Shown one piece after another: positions 53,784 through 64,000 of a DNA stretch of 64,000 nt. The position numbers were made by a program, and so were the translations under genes. How positions within the stretch are numbered: position 1 is the first letter of the stretch; every line of letters starts with the position of its first letter. The stretch is from the NCBI RefSeq assembly GCF_003946345.1, contig NZ_RHNY01000009.1, positions 1-64,000 of the forward strand. The letters run 5' to 3'. A model generated the notes under the pieces. The model was not told the DNA's origin. It did no database searches and saw only the letters and a list, made by a program, of their open reading frames with translations. This DNA is from Levilactobacillus tongjiangensis. Lineage in GTDB: Bacteria > Bacillota > Bacilli > Lactobacillales > Lactobacillaceae.

Positions 53784-54923
53784 ATGAAATTCTCAATCAA
53801 CCGGGCTGCGTTCATTAAGGAATTGAATAATGTCTCCCGGGCCATCTCTTCCAAGACCACGATTCCCATTTTGACGGGATTAAAAATCGTCGCTAGTGAC
53901 GCTGGGTTACTTTTAACCGGATCCAACGCAGATATTTCCATTGAAACGTTGATTCGCGCTGATGACCCAGACATTGGTTTAGCTATTGATGAACCGGGTT
54001 CTATTGTCTTAACGGCGCGGTTCTTTAGCGAAATCGTTAAGCGATTACCTGAAAAAGATATGACGGTGACCGTTAAAGACGGGTTCCAAACGGAAATTAC
54101 TTCTGGTTCAGCCGCCTTTAACATTAACGGCCAGGATGCGAATAACTATCCGCACTTACCTGAGATTGATGCCGCTGATTCAGTCGTTCTTTCTGGTGCG
54201 GTCTTCAAGGAATTGATCAGTCAGACTGTTATTGCCGTGTCCAACCAGGAAAGTCGGCCAATCTTGACCGGGGTGCACTTTGTCTTAGCAGATAACCAAT
54301 TCTTGGCCGTCGCCACGGACAGTCACCGGTTGAGTCAACGCCAGATTGAACTGCCAACACCTAGTGAAGCTTCATTTGACGTGATTATTCCAGGGAAGAG
54401 TTTGACTGAACTCTCACGGATGATCGGGGATGACGATGCCGACGTGAAGATGCAGTTCTCTGAAAACCAAGTGCTGTTCTTACTGGGTGATACTTCCTTC
54501 TACTCACGGTTATTAGAGGGAAACTATCCCGATACGTCACGGTTAATTCCCAAAGATGCTTCAACGACCGTTGAGTTCGAAGCGCCAGAATTATTGGCAG
54601 CCGTAGAACGGGCCTCCCTGTTGTCTCATGAATCACGGAACAACGTGGTTAAATTGACGCTGACGCCTGCCGACAATCAGGTCACTATCTTCAGTAATTC
54701 TCCTGACGTGGGGAACGTTGAAGAAGAGTTGGCACCTAAGGCTTTGGATGGGGAAGACCTGGAGATTTCCTTCAATCCTGATTATATGAAGGATGCGCTC
54801 CATTCATTTGGTCAGGCGACGATTCGGGTCGCCTTCACCTCAGCTTTGCGGCCATTTACGTTGGTTCCAACTGAAGATACGAGTAACTTTATTCAACTGA
54901 TTACGCCAGTCCGGACGTTCTAG
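53784..54923 (+). CDS. dnaN: DNA polymerase III beta subunit (sliding clamp)
   Basis: The 379-residue sliding clamp encircles DNA and tethers the polymerase. Its three clamp domains match in length. It begins MKFSINRAAFIKELNNVSRAI and ends FIQLITPVRTF, the normal hydrophobic C-terminal end of the family. AAAGGAG lies 7 nt upstream. The unwinding element of oriC lies just before it. Confidence 0.98.
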   Translation: MKFSINRAAFIKELNNVSRAISSKTTIPILTGLKIVASDAGLLLTGSNADISIETLIRADDPDIGLAIDEPGSIVLTARFFSEIVKRLPEKDMTVTVKDGFQTEITSGSAAFNINGQDANNYPHLPEIDAADSVVLSGAVFKELISQTVIAVSNQESRPILTGVHFVLADNQFLAVATDSHRLSQRQIELPTPSEASFDVIIPGKSLTELSRMIGDDDADVKMQFSENQVLFLLGDTSFYSRLLEGNYPDTSRLIPKDASTTVEFEAPELLAAVERASLLSHESRNNVVKLTLTPADNQVTIFSNSPDVGNVEEELAPKALDGEDLEISFNPDYMKDALHSFGQATIRVAFTSALRPFTLVPTEDTSNFIQLITPVRTF

Positions 54924-55399
54924 CCGAACGACTTGGGGTGTATCGCAATGTATGAGAGGGTCTGAGGCATAGGTCTCAGACCTTTTTTGTCGCCGATTTT
55001 GCTGCGCCGGAATGTGGCCAGGTAGTAGCTAGTTCTGAGTAGCAAATAGGTTGCATCTGAGAATTTATCCGGAGGGGGGCAGCCACGGTCTGTCACCTGC
55101 CAATTTGACGAATTGGTCCAGGTAAACACTCACGGTGGGTGAAACCTTGCAAACCAAGTGAAAGCTGACCTTATTTTGGGGTGAAATTAGTACTTGCGTG
55201 CGCAATTAATGGCTGTTTTCGATTAATAAACGGTAAAAGTTGGATTTGAGCACAAAAAAAGGCATATTTTGATATAAGCGGGTTCTTTTTTGTTCTGAGC
55301 AAATTTAGTAGCTTTTTACCAAAAATATCATAAACGGCCTAAATCGGCTGAGAACGCAAAAATAAGGTGGTCAACCTGTACCTTTCGTTTAAAAAGCGG
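54924..55399. other. Intergenic region between dnaN and yaaA
   Basis: It contains the dnaN terminator (54959-54988) and a long imperfect inverted repeat. The arms are 55292-55308 and 55339-55355, 17 nt each with 14 pairs and a 30-nt spacer. The rest is AT-rich without an open frame with a ribosome site. Confidence 0.5.
54959..54988 (+). terminator. dnaN terminator
   Basis: GGTCTGAG and CTCAGACC form an 8-bp stem around an 8-nt loop. TTTTTT follows. The stem is similar to the left end of the two 3'-end repeats, but nothing else of them is present. Confidence 0.8.
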
Positions 55400-55405
55400 T
55401 ATAAT
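55383..55405 (+). promoter_or_regulatory. Promoter of the yaaA-recF-gyrB-gyrA group
   Basis: A perfect TATAAT at 55400-55405 is located 29 nt before the yaaA GTG. No convincing -35 is seen. Confidence 0.5.
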
Positions 55406-55434
55406 ATAAGAGAAGAAAATTAAGGGGTGAAATT

Positions 55435-55662
55435 GTGAAAAAAGAAGTTTTCATTGACACGCCCTACATCACTTTAGGCCAGTTACTCAAGGAAGAATCC
55501 ATTATCAGTACTGGCGGCCAATCCAAGTGGTATTTACGCGAAAACACCGTAAATATTAACGACGAGCCGGACAACCGGCGTGGCCGTAAACTGTATCCTG
55601 GTGATACGGTGGAAGTGCCTGATACGGGATTGTTTTTTATACGCTCAAAGCAGGGTGAATAA
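55435..55662 (+). CDS. yaaA: S4-domain protein YaaA
   Basis: The 75-residue S4-type RNA-binding protein begins at GTG with AAGGGGTGA upstream. The S4 signature covers [23 protein letters not shown]. The family lies immediately ahead of recF across Firmicutes. Its last base overlaps the recF start (TAATG), so translation of recF depends on it. Confidence 0.9.
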   Translation: MKKEVFIDTPYITLGQLLKEESIISTGGQSKWYLRENTVNINDEPDNRRGRKLYPGDTVEVPDTGLFFIRSKQGE

Positions 55663-56816
55663 TGTATTTGCAAGAGTTGCAGCTGCAGCATTTTCGGAAT
55701 TACCCAACGGCTGATTTGCAGTTGGGGCAGGGCATTAATGTTTTGCTTGGTGAAAATGCGCAAGGCAAGACCAATCTATTAGAGGCAATTTACGTGCTGG
55801 CGTTAACGCGCAGTCACCGTACCGCCAATGACCATGATTTGGTCAATTGGCAGGCCAAGACGGCCAAGGTCAGTGGCCGGGTCGTTAAATCTGCCGGCAC
55901 GGTGCCGTTAGAGCTCACATTTTCACGCCAAGGGAAGCGCGCCAAGGTGAATCATTTGGAGCAAGCCCGGTTGTCTCAATACGTGGGACAGCTCAACGTG
56001 ATCTTGTTTGCACCGGAAGACCTCGCCATTGTTAAGGGCGCACCGACCGTTCGGCGACGCTTCATGGACATGGAATTTGGTCAGATGAATCCGCGGTATC
56101 TCTACAACTTGAGCCAATATCGGACGTTGTTAAAACAGCGAAATCGGTATCTAAAGGATCTCCAGCACAAGCAAAAAAAGGACCTCCTTTTTTTGTCTGT
56201 CCTGTCAGACCAGTTAGCAGCATTTGGGGCAGAGATCATCATGGCACGGTTGACGATGCTGAAGAAATTGGAGCATTGGGCGCAAGCCATTCATGCTGAG
56301 ATTTCGCAGCAACGTGAAGAGCTGACGTTTCATTACGCTACACAGGTGGCTGACGATCAGTTAACGGACGCCAAGACCATCTGTGATGCGCTGACCGCGC
56401 TTTACGCGAAGCAGCAGGAAAAGGAGCTCTATCAGGGCACGACCTTGGTTGGTCCTCACCGTGATGACCTGCACTTCCAGGTTAACGGGAAGAACGTGCA
56501 AACGTTCGGGTCACAGGGCCAACAGCGGACAACTGCATTGAGTGTCAAACTTGCCGAGATTGATTTGATGAAGGAAGAGACTGGCGAATACCCAGTCTTA
56601 TTGCTTGATGATGTACTTTCAGAACTGGATGATGCGCGCCAAACGCATTTATTGACGGCCATTCAGGACAAGGTACAGACGTTTATCACCACCACCAGTT
56701 TGAGCGGCATCACGCGCAAACTGATCAAGGATCCGACCATTTTTCACGTGGCCGATGGAACCGTGGTGGCGGATGGGTCGCCTGAACAGGGCGATGCAGC
56801 AACAAAGGAGGATTAG
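55662..56816 (+). CDS. recF: DNA replication and repair protein RecF
   Basis: RecF is an SMC-like ATPase that with RecO and RecR loads RecA at gaps. The 384-residue protein has Walker A GENAQGKT (30-37), [12 protein letters not shown] (the ABC signature region) and Walker [16 protein letters not shown]. Start is at the overlapping TAATG with yaaA. A 3-nt gap to gyrB indicates one operon. Confidence 0.96.
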   Translation: MYLQELQLQHFRNYPTADLQLGQGINVLLGENAQGKTNLLEAIYVLALTRSHRTANDHDLVNWQAKTAKVSGRVVKSAGTVPLELTFSRQGKRAKVNHLEQARLSQYVGQLNVILFAPEDLAIVKGAPTVRRRFMDMEFGQMNPRYLYNLSQYRTLLKQRNRYLKDLQHKQKKDLLFLSVLSDQLAAFGAEIIMARLTMLKKLEHWAQAIHAEISQQREELTFHYATQVADDQLTDAKTICDALTALYAKQQEKELYQGTTLVGPHRDDLHFQVNGKNVQTFGSQGQQRTTALSVKLAEIDLMKEETGEYPVLLLDDVLSELDDARQTHLLTAIQDKVQTFITTTSLSGITRKLIKDPTIFHVADGTVVADGSPEQGDAATKED

Positions 56817-58763
<1,947 letters not shown>

Positions 58764-58794
58764 TGTGTGTTAGGGAAGAACGGAGGGTAAAGAT

Positions 58795-61341
58795 TTGGCT
58801 GATCAAGATTATTTAAGTCGGATTACCGACGTTGACCTTTCACAAACGATGCGGACATCCTTCTTGGATTACGCAATGAGCGTGATTGTTCAACGGGCGT
58901 TACCAGACGTGCGGGACGGGCTAAAACCCGTTCACCGTCGGATTTTATATGATATGCATGAACTGGGAATTACTCCCGACAAGCCATTCCGGAAATCAGC
59001 CCGGATGGTTGGGGATGTTCTTGGTAAGTATCACCCCCATGGTGACTCGGCTGTGTACGAATCCATGGTGCGGATGGCGCAAGACTTTTCATACCGCTAC
59101 ATGCTGGTTGATGGTCATGGGAACTTTGGTTCCGTCGATGGTGATGGGGCCGCTGCCATGCGGTATACCGAAGCGCGGTTAAGTAAAATCGCGATGGAAA
59201 TGCTGCGTGACATCAACAAAGATACGATTGATTTTCAAGATAACTATGACGGTAGCGAACGGGAACCCGTTGTGCTGCCATCACGGTTCCCGAACCTCTT
59301 GGTCAACGGGGCTTCCGGGATTGCTGTGGGGATGGCTACCAACATTCCACCTCACAACTTAACGGAAGTTATCAGTGCTTTACACATCTTGATGGACAAT
59401 CCCGATGCCAGCTTGGCTGAGTTGATGGAGGCCTTACCAGGTCCCGACTTCCCAACTGGTGGGATCGTTATGGGTAAGGCAGCCATTCGCCGGGCTTACG
59501 AGACCGGGAAGGGCACCATTACCTTGCGGGCTAAGGTCGACATTGAGGAAGAAAAGAACGGGAAGCAACGCATTGTGGCCACGGAAATTCCGTACATGGT
59601 CAACAAGGCTAAGCTGATCGAACGAATCGCTGAATTAGCTCGGGACAAGCGAATCGAAGGCATCACGGATGTCAACGATGAAACCGACCGGACGGGGATG
59701 CGAATCGTCATTGACGTTCGTCGTGACGCCAGTGCTGAAGTCATCTTGAACAACTTGTACAAGATGACATTGATGCAGACCTCCTTTGGAATCAATATGT
59801 TGGCCATCGTTAACGGTGCGCCTAAGGTCCTGGGGTTAAAGGCTATCTTGCAGTACTACCTGGAATTCCAGATGGAAGTTATTCGTCGGCGGACTGCCTT
59901 TGAATTACGGAAGGCTGAAGCCCGGGCGCACATCCTGGAAGGGTTGCGGATTGCCCTAGACCACATCGATGCCATTATTACCATCATCCGTCAGTCACAA
60001 ACGGCGGAAGTGGCTAAGAATGAATTGATGACTCGTTACAGCTTGTCAGATAAGCAATCGCAAGCCATTTTGGATATGCGGTTAGTTCGTTTGACCGGTT
60101 TGGAACGTGAAAAGGTTGAGAAAGAATATAACGAAGTGATGGCTAACATCAAGGATTACAAGGAAATCTTGGCATCCAAGGATCGGCAACAAGCCATCAT
60201 TTATCAAGAATTGTTAGATATTCAAAACAAGTTTGGCGACGCACGACGGACCGAATTAATGGTCGGCGAAGTGTTGAGCCTGGAAGACGAAGACTTGATC
60301 GCTGAAGAAGACGTTGTGGTCTCACTGACGCATAACGGGTACATCAAGCGCTTGCCAACGTCTGAATTTAAGGCACAAAACCGTGGTGGTAAAGGGGTCC
60401 AAGGGATGGGCGTGCACGATGATGATTTCATCGAACACCTCGTAGCGACCTCCACCCACGATATGTTGTTGTTCTTTACGAACACTGGGAAGGTCTACCG
60501 GATGAAGGGATATGAAATCCCTGAATACGGTCGGACTGCCAAGGGGATTCCTGTAATCAACTTACTGGGAATCAACAACAACGAACACGTACAGGCCGTT
60601 ATTAACGTCGCTAACCCTGGTGAAAACGAAGATAGGGATATCTTCTTCACCACGGTACAAGGGACCGTTAAACGGACGCCTGTGGACGAATTTGCCAATA
60701 TCCGGAGTAATGGTTTGAAAGCCATCAACTTGAAGGAAGACGACGAATTGATCGACGTGGACATCATCAATGGTGATGCCAACATGATCATCGGGACCCA
60801 CTTGGGTTACGCCGTTAGCTTTGCTGCTCAGGATGTTCGGTCGATGGGTCGTTCCGCAACCGGTGTCCGGGGGATTCGCCTACGGGACAGTGACTACGTC
60901 ATTGGTGCCAGCGTGCTCAAGCCAGACAGTCACGTGTTTGTCATTTCCGAAAAGGGTTACGGGAAGCAAACGGCTGCTAGCGAGTACCCAATCAAGGGCC
61001 GTGGCGGTAAAGGAATCAAGACCGTTAACGTGACCGAGAAGAACGGACCGTTGGCTGGATTGACCACCTTGAACGGTGATGAAGACTTAATGTTAGTTAC
61101 CGATAAGGGTGTTATGATCCGGTTCAGTGGCGCTGATGTTTCCGAAACGGGACGGGCAACCTTAGGGGTTCACCTGATTCGTTTGGCCGACGATACTGCT
61201 GTGGCAACCATGGCTAAAGTCGACAAGGAAGCCGACACGTCGGATGAAGCCGCTGATGGAACTGCTGCTAACGAGGAGGCACCGTCAACTGACGAAGCCA
61301 CTCACGTTACCCCAGATTCCGATGCACCAACTGAAGATTAA
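58795..61341 (+). CDS. gyrA: DNA gyrase subunit A
   Basis: GyrA breaks and rejoins DNA to introduce negative supercoils. The 848-residue protein starts at TTG with GGAGGG upstream. The catalytic Tyr is in [11 protein letters not shown] (Tyr124), and Ser85 and Glu89 of the quinolone-determining region ([11 protein letters not shown]) are the usual sensitive residues. The C-terminal beta-pinwheel includes the GyrA box QRGGKG-like [11 protein letters not shown]. About 40 extra acidic/Thr-rich residues end the protein ([20 protein letters not shown]). Confidence 0.98.
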   Translation: MADQDYLSRITDVDLSQTMRTSFLDYAMSVIVQRALPDVRDGLKPVHRRILYDMHELGITPDKPFRKSARMVGDVLGKYHPHGDSAVYESMVRMAQDFSYRYMLVDGHGNFGSVDGDGAAAMRYTEARLSKIAMEMLRDINKDTIDFQDNYDGSEREPVVLPSRFPNLLVNGASGIAVGMATNIPPHNLTEVISALHILMDNPDASLAELMEALPGPDFPTGGIVMGKAAIRRAYETGKGTITLRAKVDIEEEKNGKQRIVATEIPYMVNKAKLIERIAELARDKRIEGITDVNDETDRTGMRIVIDVRRDASAEVILNNLYKMTLMQTSFGINMLAIVNGAPKVLGLKAILQYYLEFQMEVIRRRTAFELRKAEARAHILEGLRIALDHIDAIITIIRQSQTAEVAKNELMTRYSLSDKQSQAILDMRLVRLTGLEREKVEKEYNEVMANIKDYKEILASKDRQQAIIYQELLDIQNKFGDARRTELMVGEVLSLEDEDLIAEEDVVVSLTHNGYIKRLPTSEFKAQNRGGKGVQGMGVHDDDFIEHLVATSTHDMLLFFTNTGKVYRMKGYEIPEYGRTAKGIPVINLLGINNNEHVQAVINVANPGENEDRDIFFTTVQGTVKRTPVDEFANIRSNGLKAINLKEDDELIDVDIINGDANMIIGTHLGYAVSFAAQDVRSMGRSATGVRGIRLRDSDYVIGASVLKPDSHVFVISEKGYGKQTAASEYPIKGRGGKGIKTVNVTEKNGPLAGLTTLNGDEDLMLVTDKGVMIRFSGADVSETGRATLGVHLIRLADDTAVATMAKVDKEADTSDEAADGTAANEEAPSTDEATHVTPDSDAPTED

Positions 61342-61353
61342 ATTGTCTTGTAA

Positions 61354-61386
61354 AGGGACCTTACCAACTGGTAGGGTCCTTTTTGC
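61354..61386 (+). terminator. gyrA terminator
   Basis: GGGACCTTACC and GGTAGGGTCC form a nearly perfect stem with a 4-nt loop. TTTTT follows, 12 nt after the stop codon. Confidence 0.85.
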
Positions 61387-61624
61387 GTGCTCATTTGGCT
61401 AAAGATAAACGACGGTCTTGGAAACGCTCGTTGGGATGAGCGAGCGTTAAAGCTGATGTTAGTCGACTTTGTCTCTCAGAAAGCCAGCCGTTACTTGCAG
61501 AAAAGATAAGTCTTACAAGGCGATTAGTTTTGGTGATATACCATTACATGATTTCACCGATATTTGGCAAAATGAAAACATATGTTAATTATTGAGTAGC
61601 ATGTACTTTTCTTCACGACCATGT
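61387..61624. other. Intergenic stretch between gyrA and the surface protein gene
   Basis: No gene is seen. An 8-bp stem (AACGCTCG 61423-61430 / CGAGCGTT 61441-61448) has a 10-nt loop and no T run. The right part is AT-rich and leads into the surface protein promoter. Confidence 0.4.
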
Positions 61625-61662
61625 TATAGTGACTTTAGACAGATAGGCGGATGTGTTACAAA
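61625..61662 (+). promoter_or_regulatory. Promoter -10 and conserved leader of the surface protein gene
   Basis: TATAGT (61625-61630), TTAGACAG (61635-61642) and GATGTGTTACAAA (61650-61662) recur with exactly the same spacing before the next surface gene (63692, 63702, 63717). Confidence 0.6.
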
Positions 61663-61680
61663 AACGAAAGGGGTATTACC

Positions 61681-63513
61681 ATGAGTACAAAGTTGGGGAA
61701 CAGTTCAAAACAAAAATTGGCAACCTTGGCATTACTAGGTGCCGTGGCAGGACTAGGCTACCAAATCGACGTTGCTCAGGCGGATACAACGGCAACACCC
61801 GACCAACAAGCACCTAAGACAACGGTAACTTCACCGGCAACAACGACTAATCAACTTCAGGATAAGTCGGCTACGTTAAGTCGTTCACAGGAAGAACCAT
61901 CTCAAAACAAATCCGGTAACGTTGAGAACTCACAACTGGTTAAAGAAGCTGAACCGCAGCCAGAAGAAACACCAGCAGCGCCTCAGGCACCGGCGGCCCC
62001 CGAACAGACAACTCCAGACAAAGTAGCCACACCGGCTAAACACGATACACCACAGCCAACCAACTTAGATGTGGTGCAACCACAGCAGCCAGTTAAGCGA
62101 GCGAGAATGGCCACACCAGTTGCCCCCATTGATATTCAGACTGGCGTTTGGGGTACCAGTAAGTGGACACTAAACGATCAGGGCACTATGACGATTTTTG
62201 CAGGGACGTTGGGCAGGGCGTTTAATCAGTTTGACAGTACCAACGACAACATCTTTGGCGCCAAGAAGGTGGTCTTTGATGGTACCGCGGGTAAAATTGT
62301 TTTGCCGGCTAACGCGAATTCTTTGTTCGCTAGTTTTGAAAAAGTGACCGCCTATGAAGGGCTGGACAACGTTGATACCAGTCAGGTTGCCATGATGAAC
62401 AATCTCTTTGCTGAGAATTTGGCGCTGACCAGTATTGATCTCAGTAGCTGGGACTTCAGTCATGTTTCCAACGTCAGTTATATGTTTGCTGGGCAATCAC
62501 CAGCCATCTTGGAAGAGATGCAGTTAAAGAGTGTTAAATTAGGTAAGAGCTTCAATGCCGCCATCAATTTGACGGGGATGTTCCAGAACGCTGCGAACTT
62601 GACCGATGTAGACTTTGCGAACTGGGATCTGAGTCATGCCACGAATATTCAAATTATGTTAAGTGGAACTGGTTTTAGTACCTTAGATGTCAGTGGTTGG
62701 AATGTCGGCCACGTGACATCTACGCGGGATGCCTTCTCCAATATGGCTAATTTGACCGCCATTAACCTGGGCGACTGGCAGACCGGTAAAGTAGGGAACG
62801 CAATCGGGATGTTTAGAAATGACCCACTGTTGACGCAACTTGATTTAACCAATGTTGGTGGCCAATACATCACCAATCTATTGGACGGAAATACCGGATT
62901 GTCACAGCTCGTACTGGGGCCCAACACCGTACTGACCAATGATTACGGTAACGTGGCGTTACCAGCAGTCCCAGTCAATGACGACTACACGGGACTCTGG
63001 CAATCGGTTGAAACGGGTGCCACTTACACGAGTGATGAGCTGGTTGCGACCTACGACGGGGCCACGATGGCCGGCACCTACGTTTGGCAGAAGACGACGC
63101 CTAAGCCAGTTACGCCAGTTGATCCTGGAACACCGGTAAATCCAGGTACGCCAGATGTTGTGACGCCAGGTCCAACTCCAGAGACGCCAACGACGGACAT
63201 CGTTAACGGTGGAGATGCCGCCACCATTGACGACAGCGCGGCAGATACGGTTGCCCCTAAGAAGACTGTGAAAACTGTGCCAGTGCAGACGGTTAAGACA
63301 TCCGGTCAAGCTGTCAAAGGAACCCGTTCAGCGGTAGTAGCGACCACAATGCCAACTGTAGTGCCAGCCGCTTCCAAGACGCCGGTATCACAGACTACGC
63401 AGCAAGCAACGCTACCTCAAACTGGTGAACAAAAGACTAGTTGGTTAGCTGTCGTAGCGGGTGCCCTCAGCATGAGCTTACTTGGCGCACACTGGTTTAA
63501 ACGACAAGATTAG
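61681..63513 (+). CDS. LPQTG-anchored surface protein with BspA-type leucine-rich repeats
   Basis: The 610-residue protein begins at the ATG with AAAGGGG 7 nt upstream. A signal peptide ends near AQADT. A proline/glutamine/threonine-rich region follows (about 40-145), then a leucine-rich repeat domain of the DUF285/BspA type. Its repeating units, such as DLSSWDFSHVSNVSYMFAGQ, DFANWDLSHATNIQIMLSG and DVSGWNVGHVTSTRDAFSN, are about 25 residues each. A Pro-rich linker (PVTPVDPGTPVNPGTPDVVT) and a sorting signal LPQTGEQ with a hydrophobic helix and KRQD end follow. Sortase would anchor it to the wall. Such proteins mediate adhesion; the ligand is unknown. Confidence 0.92.
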   Translation: MSTKLGNSSKQKLATLALLGAVAGLGYQIDVAQADTTATPDQQAPKTTVTSPATTTNQLQDKSATLSRSQEEPSQNKSGNVENSQLVKEAEPQPEETPAAPQAPAAPEQTTPDKVATPAKHDTPQPTNLDVVQPQQPVKRARMATPVAPIDIQTGVWGTSKWTLNDQGTMTIFAGTLGRAFNQFDSTNDNIFGAKKVVFDGTAGKIVLPANANSLFASFEKVTAYEGLDNVDTSQVAMMNNLFAENLALTSIDLSSWDFSHVSNVSYMFAGQSPAILEEMQLKSVKLGKSFNAAINLTGMFQNAANLTDVDFANWDLSHATNIQIMLSGTGFSTLDVSGWNVGHVTSTRDAFSNMANLTAINLGDWQTGKVGNAIGMFRNDPLLTQLDLTNVGGQYITNLLDGNTGLSQLVLGPNTVLTNDYGNVALPAVPVNDDYTGLWQSVETGATYTSDELVATYDGATMAGTYVWQKTTPKPVTPVDPGTPVNPGTPDVVTPGPTPETPTTDIVNGGDAATIDDSAADTVAPKKTVKTVPVQTVKTSGQAVKGTRSAVVATTMPTVVPAASKTPVSQTTQQATLPQTGEQKTSWLAVVAGALSMSLLGAHWFKRQD

Positions 63514-63540
63514 TTAATAAAGGTAATTTGTAAACTCGAC

Positions 63541-63572
63541 AGGCGTTGGAACCGCGTTCCAACGCCTTTTTA
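63541..63572 (+). terminator. Terminator of the first surface protein gene
   Basis: AGGCGTTGGAA and TTCCAACGCCT form a perfect 11-bp stem with a 5-nt loop. TTTT follows. Confidence 0.85.
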
Positions 63573-63586
63573 ATGGGGAATAAGCC

Positions 63587-63610
63587 ACAATGTTTCCCAT
63601 GAAACATTGT
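63587..63610. promoter_or_regulatory. Weak parS-like palindrome on the right arm
   Basis: TGTTTCCCATGAAACA (63591-63606) has two mismatches to parS but sits in a longer inverted repeat, ACAATGTTTC-CCAT-GAAACATTGT. It may be a degenerate ParB site or only a hairpin. Confidence 0.35.
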
Positions 63611-63691
63611 TTGCATAAGAAACAAGTTCGACAGCCAGTAAAATCGACGATTAATTGGTGCGCATAGGTAGATTTTTAACCATTTCGCGCT

Positions 63692-63729
63692 TATACTACG
63701 GTTAGACAGTTTGATCGATGTGTTACAAA
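63692..63729 (+). promoter_or_regulatory. Promoter -10 and conserved leader of the second surface protein gene
   Basis: TATACT (63692-63697), TTAGACAG (63702-63709) and GATGTGTTACAAA (63717-63729) have the same order and spacing as in the upstream surface gene. Confidence 0.6.
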
Positions 63730-63746
63730 GTTGAGGGGGATTAATC

Positions 63747-64000
63747 ATGACTAAAAAGTTGAGGAACACGACAAAGACAAGGTTGACAACCTTAGCAATC
63801 ATGGGGGCTATTGCAGGCGTTGGCACCCAGATGAACACGGCTTATGCTGACACTAATGAAAGCGCAAACAGTTCCGATAATCAGGTCAGCGATTCAGCGG
63901 CCAGCACGGCTAACGACACAACCAAGCAATCAGCAGCACTAACTGGTTCACAATCAAAACTAACTAACGAAGAAGATACGCAGACACCTACGACTAAACC
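63747..64000 (+). CDS. Exported surface protein, 5' part only
   Basis: This gene is cut by the window edge. The visible 84 codons start MTKKLRNTTKTRLTTLAIMG and give a signal peptide (cleavage near AYADT), then a Ser/Asn/Thr-rich region like that of the preceding surface protein. The signal region is similar in pattern to the upstream paralogue (TLAIMGAIAG versus TLALLGAVAG). GAGGGGG lies 7 nt before ATG. It is likely another wall-anchored adhesin, but the domain content is beyond the window. Confidence 0.8.
   Translation, partial: MTKKLRNTTKTRLTTLAIMGAIAGVGTQMNTAYADTNESANSSDNQVSDSAASTANDTTKQSAALTGSQSKLTNEEDTQTPTTK

Noticed and set aside
54959-55000. A third copy of the structured repeat after dnaN
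   Set aside because: Only the terminator-like stem is similar; the internal helices and right end are missing.

Overview
The window is chromosomal DNA from a low-to-moderate GC Gram-positive bacterium, almost certainly a member of the Lactobacillaceae close to the Levilactobacillus/Lactiplantibacillus side of the family. The reasons are the oriC gene order rpmH-rnpA-yidC-jag-mnmE-mnmG on one side and dnaA-dnaN-yaaA-recF-gyrB-gyrA on the other, a RexA/RexB (AddAB) nuclease, aminopeptidase C, LPQTG-anchored BspA-type surface proteins, and YfhO, Cls and MenA. The species assignment is inference.

Layout. Positions 1-310 are the promoter and leader of an rRNA operon that reads off the left edge. 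From 0.4 to 15 kb are an MFS exporter, lysS-murE, a helical protein of unknown function, a thiolase, a small membrane protein, and addA-addB. From 15 to 30 kb are an M20 peptidase, a polysaccharide deacetylase, an aldo/keto reductase, a purine permease behind PurBox-like sites, menA, the giant membrane protein YfhO, cardiolipin synthase, a secreted nuclease, a lipoprotein and tiny membrane proteins. From 30 to 45 kb is a regulator-rich region (TetR, MarR, MerR), with pepC, lepB, a Bcr/CflA exporter, an acyltransferase-like protein, a thioesterase, brnQ, two HAD phosphatases and an unpaired Phd-like antitoxin. From 45 to 61 kb is the origin module. It has a bipartite oriC: DnaA boxes before dnaA, then boxes plus a DnaA-trio-like unwinding element between dnaA and dnaN. 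From 61.6 kb to the right edge are two tandem LPxTG-type surface protein genes, the second cut off by the window.

How it fits together. Genes left of dnaA are mostly on the minus strand and genes right of it on the plus strand, as expected for replication outward from about 53 kb. Three perfect and two one-mismatch ParB binding sites (parS) lie on the left arm, with a weaker candidate on the right arm, so this is also a chromosome segregation centromere, although parA and parB are not in the window. The cell envelope is a recurring theme (murE, deacetylase, YfhO, Cls, LepB, YidC, surface proteins).

The least explained signals are a 162-bp structured repeat placed directly after the stop codons of two unrelated genes (31.4 and 45.3 kb), a hairpin-rich 3' element with a tiny ORF after cls (25.8 kb), an ownerless plus-strand terminator at 30.5 kb, and a fixed-spacing leader shared by the two surface protein genes.
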